This document shows, piece by piece, positions 50,073 through 61,200 of a stretch of 64,000 nucleotides of DNA. The DNA lies in assembly GCA_947044405.1 (NCBI GenBank), contig CAMRHE010000197.1, positions 1-64,000 of the forward strand, read 5' to 3'. The position numbers were made by a program, and so were the translations under genes. The stretch is from Leptodactylus fallax (taxonomy: Eukaryota > Chordata > Amphibia > Anura > Leptodactylidae). Position 1 is the stretch's first letter, and each line of letters starts with the position of its first letter. The notes beneath the pieces are model-generated. The model ran no database searches. It was not told the origin of the DNA and saw only the letters and a list, made by a program, of their open reading frames with translations.

Positions 50073-52083
50073 GCTCTTACAGAGCAGGCTAAATTCTAGT
50101 GGGCAAAAGGACCTGGTCCTTCTGCTGAAAACTAGCTATCTGTAGTGGGCAAAGGGACCTGGTCCTTTAGCCCACTAGGATTTAGCATTCTCATACAGAG
50201 CAGGCTAAATTCTAGTGGGCAAAGGGACCTGGTCCTTTTGCTGAAAACTAGCTATCTGTAGTGGGCAAAGGGACCTGGTCCTTTAGCCCACTAGGATTTA
50301 GCATTCTCATACAGAGCAGGCTAAATTCTAGTGGGCAAAGGGATCTGTTCCATCTGCTGAAAACTAGCTATCTTAGCGGGCAAAGGGACCTGGTCCTTTA
50401 GCCCACTAGGATTTAGCATTCTCATATAGAGCAGGCTAAATTCTAGTGGGCAAAGGGACCTGGTCCTTCTGCTGAAAACTAGCTATCTCTAGTGGGCAAA
50501 GGGACCTGGTCCTTTAGCCCACTAGGATTTAGCATTCTCATATAGAGAAGGCTAAATGCTAGTGGACAGAAGGACCAGATCCTTTAGCCCACTAGGATTT
50601 AGCATTCTCATATAGAGCAGGCTAAATTCATTTGGGCAAAGGGACCTGGTCCTTCTGCTGAAAACTAGCTATCTGTAGTGGGCAAAGGGACCTGGTGCTT
50701 TAGCCCACTAGGATTTAGTATTCTCATACAGAGCAGGCTAAATTCTAGTGGGCAAAGGGACCTGGTCCTTCTGCTGAAAACTAGCTATCTGTAGTGGGCA
50801 AAGGGACCTGGTCCTTTAGCCCACTAGGATTTAGTATTCTCATACAGAGCAGGCTAAATTCTAGTGGGCCAAGGGACCTGGTCCTTCTGCTGAAAACTAG
50901 CTATCTGTAGTGGGCAAAGGGACCTGGTCCTTTAGCCCACTAGGATTTAGCATTCTCATACAGAGCAGGCTAAATTCTAGTGGGCAAAGGGACCTGGTCC
51001 TTTTGCTGAAAACTAGCTATCTGTAGTGGGCAAAGGGACCTGGTCCTTTAGCCCACTAGGATTTAGCATTCTCATACAGAGCAGGCTAAATTCTAGTGGG
51101 CAAAGGGATCTGTTCCTTCTGCTGAAAACTAGCTATCTTAGCGGGCAAAGGGACCTGGTCCTTTAGCCCACTAGGATTTAGCATTCTCATATAGAGCAGG
51201 CTAAATTCTAGTGGGCAAAGGGACCTGGTCCTTCTGCTGAAAACTAGCTATCTGTAGTGGGCAAAGGGACCTGGTCCTTTAGCCCACTAGGATTTAGCAT
51301 GCTCTTACAGAGCAGGCTAAATTCTAGTGGGCAAAAGGACCTGGTCCTTCTGCTGAAAACTAGCTATCTGTAGTGGGCAAAGGGACCTGGTCCTTTAGCC
51401 CACTAGGATTTAGCATTCTCATACAGAGCAGGCTAAATTCTAGTGGGCAAAGGGACCTGGTCCTTTTGCTGAAAACTAGCTATCTGTAGTGGGCAAAGGG
51501 ACCTGGTCCTTTAGCCCACTAGGATTTAGCATTCTCATACAGAGCAGGCTAAATTCTAGTGGGCAAAGGGATCTGTTCCATCTGCTGAAAACTAGCTATC
51601 TTAGCGGGCAAAGGGACCTGGTCCTTTAGCCCACTACGATTTAGCATTCTCATATAGAGCAGGCTAAATTCTAGTGGGCAAAGGGACCTGGTCCTTCTGC
51701 TGAAAACTAGCTATCTCTAGTGGGCAAAGGGACCTGGTCCTTTAGCCCACTAGGATTTAGCATTCTCATATAGAGAAGGCTAAATGCTAGTGGACAGAAG
51801 GACCAGATCCTTTAGCCCACTAGGATTTAGCATTCTCATATAGAGCAGGCTAAATTCAATTGGGCAAAGGGACCTGGTCCTTCTGCTGAAAACTAGCTAT
51901 CTGTAGTGGGCAAAGGGACCTGGTGCTTTAGCCCAATAGGATTTAGTATTCTCATACAGAGCAGGATAAATTCTAGTGGGCAAAGGGACCTGGTCCTTCT
52001 GCTGAAAACTAGCTATCTGTAGTGGGCAAAGGGACCTGGTCCTTTAGCCCACTAGGATTTAGTATTCTCATACCGAGCAGGCT
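50073..52083 (+). repeat. Two nested higher-order fragments 1,228 bp apart
   Basis: GCTCTTAC occurs at 50073 and 51301, and TTCAATTGGG or its TTCATTTGGG variant occurs at 50627 and 51855. Both marker pairs are offset by exactly 1,228 bp, so this region is a short-period local duplication. The whole unit is also +2,572 bp from the block at 47,501. Confidence 0.8.
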
Positions 52084-55000
52084 AAATTCTAGTGGGCCAA
52101 GGGACCTGGTCCTTCTGCTGAAAACTAGCTATCTGTAGTGGGCAAAGGGACCTGGTCCTTTAGCCCACTAGGATTTAGCATTCTCATACAGAGCAGGCTA
52201 AATTCTAGTGGGCAAAGGGACCTGGTCCTTTTGCTGAAAACTAGCTATCTGTAGTGGGCAAAGGGACCTGGTCCTTTAGCCCACTAGGATTTAGTATTCT
52301 CATACCGAGCAGGCTAAATTCTAGTGGGCAAAAGGACCTGGTCCTTTTACTGAAAACTAGCTATCTGTAGTGGGCAAAGGGACCTGGTCCTTTAGCCCAC
52401 TAGGATTTAGCATTCTCATACAGAGCAGGCTAAATTCTAGTGGGCAAAAGGACCTGGTCCTTCTGCTGAAAACTAGCTATCTCTAGTGGGCAAAGGGACC
52501 TGGTCCTTTAGCCCACTAGGATTTAGCATTCTCATACAGAGCAGGCTAAATTCTAGTGGGCAAAGGGACCTGGTCCTTTTGCTGAAAACTAGCTATCTGT
52601 AGTGGGCAAAGGGACCTGGTCCTTTAGCCCACTAGGATTTAGCATTCTCATACAGAGCAGGCTAAATTCTAGTGGGCAAAGGGACCTGGTCCTTCTGCTG
52701 AAAACTAGCTATCTGTAGTGGGCAAAGGGACCTGGTGCTTTAGCCCACTAGGATTTAGTATTCTCATACAGAGCAGGATAAATTCTAGTGGGCAAAGGGA
52801 CCTGGTCCTTCTGCTGAAAACTAGCTATCTGTAGTGGGCAAAGGGACCTGGTCCTTTAGCCCACTAGGATTTAGTATTCTCATACCGAGCAGGCTAAATT
52901 CTAGTGGGCCAAGGGACCTGGTCCTTCTGCTGAAAACTAGCTATCTGTAGTGGGCAAAGGGACCTGGTCCTTTAGCCCACTAGGATTTAGCATTCTCATA
53001 CAGAGCAGGCTAAATTCTAGTGGGCAAAGGGACCTGGTCCTTTTGCTGAAAACTAGCTATCTGTAGTGGGCAAAGGGACCTGGTCCTTTAGCCCACTAGG
53101 ATTTAGTATTCTCATACCGAGCAGGCTAAATTCTAGTGGGCAAAAGGACCTGGTCCTTCTGCTGAAAACTAGCTATCTGTAGTGGGCAAAGGGACCTGGT
53201 CCTTTAGCCCACTAGGATTTAGCATTCTCATACAGAGCAGGCTAAATTCTAGTGGGCAAAAGGACCTGGTCCTTCTGCTGAAAACTAGCTATCTCTAGTG
53301 GGCAAAGGGACCTGGTCCTTTAGCCCACTAGGATTTAGCATTCTCATACAGAGCAGGCTAAATTCTAGTGGGCAAAGGGACCTGGTCCTTTTGCTGAAAA
53401 CTAGCTATCTGTAGTGGGCAAAGGGACCTGGTCCTTTAGCCCACTAGGATTTAGCATTCTCATACAGAGCAGGCTAAATTCTAGTGGGCAAAGGGATCTG
53501 TTCCTTCTGCTGAAAACTAGCTATCTGTAGTGGGCAAAGGGACCTGGTCCTTTAGCCCACTAGGATTTAGCATTCTCATATAGAGCAGGCTAAATTCTAG
53601 TGGGCAAAGGGACCTGGTCCTTCTGCTGAAAACTAGCTATCTGTAGTGGGCAAAGGGACCTGGTCCTTTAGCCCACTAGGATTTAGTATTCTCATACAGA
53701 GCAGGCTAAATTCTAGTGGGCAAAGGGACCTGGTCCTTCTGCTGAAAACTAGCTATCTGTAGTGGGCAAAGGGACCTGGTGCTTTAGCCCACTAGGATTT
53801 AGTATTCTCATATAGAGCAGGCTAAATTCTAGTGGGCAAAGGGACCTGGTCCTTCTGCTGAAAACTAGCTATCTCTAGTGGGCAAAGGGACCTGGTCCTT
53901 TAGCCCACTAGGATTTAGCATTCTCATATAGAGAGGCTAAATGCTAGTGGACAGAAGGACCAGGTCCTTTGGCCCACTAGGATTTAGCATTCTCATATAG
54001 AGCAGGCTAAATTTTAGTGGGCAAAGGGACCTGGTCCTTCTGCTGAAAACTAGCTATCTGTAGTGGGCAAAGGGACCTGGTCCTTTAGCCCACTAGGATT
54101 TAGCATTCTCATACAGAGCAGGCTAAATTCTAGTGGGCAAAGGGACCTGGTCCTTTTGCTGAAAACTAGCTATCTGTAGTGGGCAAAGGGACCTGGTCCT
54201 TTAGCCCACTAGGATTTAGCATTCTCATACAGAGCAGGCTAAATTCTAGTGGGCAAAAGGACCTGGTCCTTCTGCTGAAAACTAGCTATCTGTAGTGGGC
54301 AAAGGGACCTGGTCCTTTAGCCCACTAGGATTTAGCATTCTCATACAGAGCAGGCTAAATTCTAGTGGGCAAAGGGATCTGTTCCATCTGCTGAAAACTA
54401 GCTATCTTAGCGGGCAAAGGGACCTGGTCCTTTAGCCCACTACGATTTAGCATTCTCATATAGAGCAGGCTAAATTCTAGTGGGCAAAGGGACCTGGTCC
54501 TTCTGCTGAAAACTAGCTATCTCTAGTGGGCAAAGGGACCTGGTCCTTTAGCCCACTAGGATTTAGCATTCTCATATAGAGAAGGCTAAATGCTAGTGGA
54601 CAGAAGGACCAGGTCCTTTAGCCCACTAGGATTTAGCATTCTCATATAGAGCAGGCTAAATTCTAGTGGGCAAAGGGACCTGGTCCTTCTGCTGAAAACT
54701 AGCTATCTGTAGTGGGCAAAGGGACCTGGTCCTTTAGCCCACTAGGATTTAGTATTCTCATACAGAGCAGGCTAAATTCTAGTGGGCAAAGGGACCTGGT
54801 CCTTCTGCTGAAAACTAGCTATCTGTAGTGGGCAAAGGGACCTGGTGCTTTAGCCCACTAGGATTTAGTATTCTCATACAGAGCAGGCTAAATTCTAGTG
54901 GGCAAAAGGACCTGGTCCTTTTGCTGAAAACTAGCTATCTATAGTGGGCAAAGGGACCTGGTCCTTTAGCCCACTAGGATTTAGCATTCTCATACAGAGC

Positions 55001-58000
55001 AGGCTAAATTCTAGTGGGCAAAGGGACCTGGTCCTTCTGCTGAAAACTAGCTATCTCTAGTGGGCAAAGGGACCTGGTCCTTTAGCCCACTAGGATTTAG
55101 CATTCTCATACAGAGCAGGCTAAATTCTAGTGGGCAAAGGGACCTGGTCCTTTTGCTGAAAACTAGCTATCTGTAGTGGGCAAAGGGACCTGGTCCTTTA
55201 GCCCACTAGGATTTAGCATTCTCATACAGAGCAGGCTAAATTCTAGTGGGCAAAGGGACCTGGTCCTTTTGCTGAAAACTAGCTATCTGTAGTGGGCAAA
55301 GGGACCTGGTCCTTTAGCCCACTAGGATTTAGCATTCTCATACAGAGCAGGCTAAATTCTAGTGGGCAAAGGGACCTGGTCCTTTTGCTGAAAACTAGCT
55401 ATCTGTAGTGGGCAAAGGGACCTGGTCCTTTAGCCCACTAGGATTTAGCATTCTCATACAGAGCAGGCTAAATTCTAGTGGGCAAAGGGATCTGTTCCAT
55501 CTGCTGAAAACTAGCTATCTTAGCGGGCAAAGGGACCTGGTCCTTTAGCCCACTACGATTTAGCATTCTCATATAGAGCAGGCTAAATTCTAGTGGGCAA
55601 AGGGACCTGGTCCTTCTGCTGAAAACTAGCTATCTCTAGTGGGCAAAGGGACCTGGTCCTTTAGCCCACTAGGATTTAGCATTCTCATATAGAGAAGGCT
55701 AAATGCTAGTGGACAGAAGGACCAGATCCTTTAGCCCACTAGGATTTAGCATTCTCATATAGAGCAGGCTAAATTCAATTGGGCAAAGGGACCTGGTCCT
55801 TCTGCTGAAAACTAGCTATCTGTAGTGGGCAAAGGGACCTGGTGCTTTAGCCCACTAGGATTTAGTATTCTCATACAGAGCAGGCTAAATTCTAGTGGGC
55901 AAAAAGGACCTGGTCCTTTTGCTGAAAACTAGCTATCTGTAGTGGGCAAAGGGACATGGTCCTTTAGCCCACTAGGATTTAGCATTCTCATACAGAGCAG
56001 GCTAAATTCTAGTGGGCAAAGGGACCTGGTCCTTCTGCTGAAAACTAGCTATCTGTAGTGGGCAAAGGGACCTGGTCCTTTAGCCCACTAGGATTTAGTA
56101 TTCTCATACAGAGCAGGCTAAATTCTAGTGGGCCAAGGGACCTGGTCCTTCTGCTGAAAACTAGCTATCTGTAGTGGGCAAAGGGACCTGGTCCTTTAGC
56201 CCACTAGGATTTAGCATTCTCATACAGAGCAGGCTAAATTCTAGTGGGCAAAGGGACCTGGTCCTTCTGCTGAAAACTAGCTATCTGTAGTGGGCAAAGG
56301 GACCTGGTCCTTTAGCCCACTAGGATTTAGTATTCTCATACAGAGCAGGCTAAATTCTAGTGGGCAAAAGGACCTGGTCCTTTTACTGAAAACTAGCTAT
56401 CTGTAGTGGGCAAAGGGACCTGGTCCTTTAGCCCACTAGGATTTAGCATTCTCATACAGAGCAGGCTAAATTCTAGTGGGCAAAAGGACCTGGTCCTTCT
56501 GCTGAAAACTAGCTATCTCTAGTGGGCAAAGGGACCTGGTCCTTTAGCCCACTAGGATTTAGCATTCTCATACAGAGCAGGCTAAATTCTAGTGGGCAAA
56601 GGGACCTGGTCCTTTTGCTGAAAACTAGCTATCTGTAGTGGGCAAAGGGACATGGTCCTTTAGCCCACTAGGATTTAGCATTCTCATACAGAGCAGGCTA
56701 AATTCTAGTGGGCAAAAGGACCTGGTCCTTCTGCTGAAAACTAGCTATCTGTAGTGGGCAAAGGGACCTGGTCCTTTAGCCCACTAGGATTTAGCATTCT
56801 CATACAGAGCAGGCTAAATTCTAGTGGGCAAAGGGAACTGGTCCTTTTGCTGAAAACTAGCTATCTGTAGTGGGCAAAGGGACCTGGTCCTTTAGCCCAC
56901 TAGGATTTAGCATTCTCATACAGAGCAGGCTAAATTCTAGTGGGCAAAGGGATCTGTTCCTTCTGCTGAAAACTAGCTATCTTAGCGGGCAAAGGGACCT
57001 GGTCCTTTAGCCCACTAGGATTTAGCATTCTCATATAGAGCAGGCTAAATTCTAGTGGGCAAAGGGACCTGGTCCTTCTGCTGAAAACTAGCTATCTCTA
57101 GTGGGCAAAGGGACCTGGTCCTTTAGCCCACTAGGATTTAGCATTCTCATATAGAGAAGGCTAAATGCTAGTGGACAGAAGGACCAGGTCCTTTAGCCCA
57201 CTAGGATTTAGCATTCTCATATAGAGCAGGCTAAATTCTAGTGGGCAAAGGGACCTGGTCCTTCTGCTGAAAACTAGCTATCTGTAGTGGGCAAAGGGAC
57301 CTGGTCCTTTAGCCCACTAGGATTTAGTATTCTCATACAGAGCAGGCTAAATTCTAGTGGGCAAAGGGACCTGGTCCTTCTGCTGAAAACTAGCTATCTG
57401 TAGTGGGCAAAGGGACCTAGTGCTTTAGCCCAATAGGATTTAGTATTCTCATATAGAGCAGGCTAAATTCTAGTGGGCAAAGGGACCTGGTCCTTCTGCT
57501 GAAAACTAGCTATCTCTAGTGGGCAAAGGGACCTGGTCCTTTAGCCCACTAGGATTTAGCATTCTCATATAGAGAAGGCTAAATGCTAGTGGACAGAAGG
57601 ACCAGGTCCTTTAGCCCACTAGGATTTAGCATTCTCATATAGAGCACGCTAAATTCTAGTGGGCAAAGGGACCTGGTCCTTCTGCTGAAAACTAGCTATC
57701 TGTAGTGTGCAAAGGGACCTGGTCCTTTAGCCCACTAGGATTTAGCATGCTCTTACAGAGCAGGCTAAACTCTAGTGGGCAAAAGGACCTGGTCCTTCTG
57801 CTGAAAACTAGCTATCTGTAGTGGGCAAAGGGACCTGGTCCTTTAGCCCACTAGGATTTAGCATTCTCATACAGAGCAGGCTAAATTCTAGTGGGCAAAG
57901 GGACCTGGTCCTTTTGCTGAAAACTAGCTATCTGTAGTGGGCAAAGGGACCTGGTCCTTTAGCCCACTAGGATTTAGCATTCTCATACAGAGCAGGCTAA

Positions 58001-58272
58001 ATTCTAGTGGGCAAAGGGATCTGTTCCATCTGCTGAAAACTAGCTATCTTAGCGGGCAAAGGGACCTGGTCCTTTAGCCCACTACGATTTAGCATTCTCA
58101 TATAGAGCAGGCTAAATTCTAGTGGGCAAAGGGACCTGGTCCTTCTGCTGAAAACTAGCTATCTCTAGTGGGCAAAGGGACCTGGTCCTTTAGCCCACTA
58201 GGATTTAGCATTCTCATATAGAGAAGGCTAAATGCTAGTGGACAGAAGGACCAGATCCTTTAGCCCACTAGG

Positions 58273-58279
58273 ATTTAGC
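58273..58279. other. Orientation-switch junction of the satellite
   Basis: Left of this point the array reads forward, ending CCCACTAGGATTTAGC. Right of it the text is reverse-complement satellite beginning ATTTAGCCTGCTC. The seven bases ATTTAGC belong to both sides, so the breakpoint cannot be placed more finely. ATTTAGC is part of the monomer's own inverted repeat: it occurs in the left arm and, reverse-complemented, in the right arm. The switch therefore sits where two opposite-strand copies share arm homology. It is the only large orientation change in the window. The second breakpoint, if this is a simple inversion, lies beyond 64,000. Confidence 0.93.
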
Positions 58280-61200
58280 CTGCTCTATATGAGAATACTA
58301 AATCCTATTGGGCTAAAGCACCAGGTCCCTTTGCCCACTACAGATAGCTAGTTTTCAGCAGAAGGACCAGGTCCCTTTGCCCACTAGAATTTAGCCTGCT
58401 CTGTATGAGAATACTAAATCCTAGTGGGCTAAAGGACCAGGTCCCTTTGCCCACTACAGATAGCTAGTTTTCAGCAGAAGGACCAGGTCCCTTTGCCCAC
58501 TAGAATTTAGCCTGCTCTATATGAGAATGCTAAATCCTAGTGGGCTAAAGGAACTGGTCCTTCTGTCCACTAGCATTTAGCCTTCTCTATATGAGAATGC
58601 TAAATCCTAGTGGGCTAAAGGACCAGGTCCCTTTGCCCACTAGAGATAGCTAGTTTTCAGCAGAAGGACCAGGTCCCTTTGCCCACTAGAATTTAGCCTG
58701 CTCTGTATGAGAATGCTAAATCCTAGTGGGCTCAAGGACCAGGTCCCTTTGCCCACTACAGATAGCTAGTTTTCAGCAGAAGGACCAGGTCCCTTTGCCC
58801 ACTAGAATTTAGCCTGCTCTGTATGAGAATGCTAAATCCTAGTGGGCTAAAGGACCAGGTCCCTTTGCCCACTAGAGATAGCTAGTTTTCAGCAAAAGGA
58901 CCAGGTCCCTTTGCCCACTAGAATTTAGCCTGCTCTGTATGAGAATGCTAAATCCTAGTGGGCTAAAGGACCAGGTCCCTTTGCCCACTACAGATAGCTA
59001 GTTTTCAGCAGAAGGACCAGGTCCCTTTGCCCACTAGAATTTAGCCTGCTCTGTATGAGAATGCTAAATCCTAGTGGGCTAAAGGACCAGGTCCCTTTGC
59101 CCACTACAGATAGCTAGTTTTCAGCAGAAGGACCAGGTCCCTTTGCCCACTAGAATTTAGCCTGCTCTGTATGAGAATGCTAAATCCTAGTGGGCTAAAG
59201 GACCAGGTCCCTTTGCCCACTACAGATAGCTAGTTTTCAGCAGAAGGACCAGGTCCCTTTGCCCACTAGAATTTAGCCTGCTCTGTATGAGAATGCTAAA
59301 TCCTAGTGGGCTAAAGGACCGGTCCTCTGCCCACTAGCATTTAGCCTGCTCTGTATGAGAATGCTAAATCCTAGTGGGCTAAAGGACCAGGTCCCTTTGC
59401 CCACTACAGATAGCTAGTTTTCAGCAGAAGGACCAGGTCCCTTTGCCCACTAGAATTTAGCCTGCTCTGTATGAGAATGCTAAATCCTAGTGGGCTAAAG
59501 GACCAGGTCCCTTTGCCCACTACAGATAGCTAGTTTTCAGCAGAAGGACCAGGTCCCTTTGCCCACTAGAATTTAGCCTGCTCTGTATGAGAATACTAAA
59601 TCCTAGTGGGCTAAAGGACCAGGTCCCTTTGCCCACTACAGATAGCTAGTTTTCAGCAGAAGGACCAGGTCCCTTTGCCCACTAGAATTTAGCCTGCTCT
59701 GTATGAGAATGCTAAATCCTAGTGGGCTAAAGGACCTGGTCCTTCTGTCCACTAGCATTTAGCCTTCTCTATATGAGAATGCTAAATCCTAGTGGGCTAA
59801 AGGACCAGGTCCCTTTGCCCACTACAGATAGCTAGTTTTCAGCAGAAGGACCAGGTCCCTTTGCCCACTAGAATTTAGCCTGCTCTGTATGAGAATGCTA
59901 AATCCTAGTGGGCTAAAGGACCAGGTCCCTTTGCCCACTACAGATAGCTAGTTTTCAGCAGAAGGACCAGGTCCTTTTGCCCACTAGAATTTAGCCTGCT
60001 CTGTATGAGAATAGCTAAATCCTAGTGGGCTAAAGCACCAGGTCCCTTTGCCCACTACAGATAGCTAGTTTTCAGCAGAAGGACCAGGTCCCTTTGCCCA
60101 CTAGAATTTAGCCTGCTCTGTATGAGAATACTAAATCCTAGTGGGCTAAAGGACCAGGTCCCTTTGCCCACTACAGATAGCTAGTTTTCAGCAGAAGGAC
60201 CAGGTCCCTTTGCCCACTAGAATTTAGCCTGCTCTATATGAGAATGCTAAATCCTAGTGGGCTAAAGGACCTGGTCCTTCTGTCCACTAGCATTTAGCCT
60301 CTCTATATGAGAATGCTAAATCCTAGTGGGCTAAAGGACCAGGTCCCTTTGCCCACTAGAGATAGCTAGTTTTCAGCAGAAGGACCAGGTCCCTTTGCCC
60401 ACTAGAATTTAGCCTGCTCTGTATGAGAATGCTAAATCCTAGTGGGCTAAAGGACCAGGTCCCTTTGCCCGCTACAGATAGCTAGTTTTCAGCAGATGGA
60501 CCAGGTCCCTTTGCCCACTAGAATTTAGCCTGCTCTGTAGGAGAATGCTAAATCCTAGTGGGCTAAAGGACCAGGTCCCTTTGCCCACTACAGATAGCTA
60601 GTTTTCAGCAGAAGGACCAGGTCCTTTTGCCCACTAGAATTTAGCCTGCTCTGTATGAGAATGCTAAATCCTAGTGGGCTAAAGGACCAGGTCCCTTTGC
60701 CCACTACAGATAGCTAGTTTTCAGCAGAAGGACCAGGTCCTTTTGCCCACTAGAATTTAGCCTGCTCTGTATGAGAATGCTAAATCCTAGTGGGCTAAAG
60801 GACCAGGTCCCTTTGCCCACTAGAGATAGCTAGTTTTCAGCAGAAGGACCAGGTCCCTTTGCCCACTAGAATTTAGCCTGCTCTGTATGAGAATGCTAAA
60901 TCCTAGTGGGCTAAAGGACCAGGTCCCTTTGCCCACTAGAGATAGCTAGTTTTCAGCAAAAGGACCAGGTCCCTTTGCCCACTAGAATTTAGCCTGCTCT
61001 GTATGAGAATACTAAATCCTATTGGGCTAAAGCACCAGGTCCCTTTGCCCACTACAGATAGCTAGTTTTCAGCAGAAGGACCAGGTCCCTTTGCCCACTA
61101 GAATTTAGCCTGCTCTGTATGAGAATGCTAAATCCTAGTGGGCTAAAGGACCAGGTCCCTTTGCCCACTACAGATAGCTAGTTTTCAGCAAAAGGACCAG

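Larger units (their letters stand above)
1..58279 (+). repeat. 116-bp satellite array, forward-oriented block
   Basis: This is an uninterrupted head-to-tail tandem array. The period was measured directly: successive TAGTGGGC starts at 1139 and 1255, at 17079 and 17195, and at 18544 and 18660 are each 116 bp apart. Each monomer is module A (70 bp) followed by module B (46 bp). Recurrent variants are CATACAG or CATATAG in the middle of A, TTCTGCTG or TTTTGCTG in B, and TATCTG, TATCTC or TATCTTAGCGGG at the B-A boundary. Combinations of these give a higher-order structure. No genes, mobile elements or unique spacers were found. Stop codons recur in every frame, and because 116 is not a multiple of 3 each frame moves through all monomer phases, which limits open frames to about 40 codons in regular array. 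The likely setting is heterochromatin (centromeric, pericentromeric or similar), by inference from size and homogeneity. No transcript or function can be claimed from sequence alone. Confidence 0.97.
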
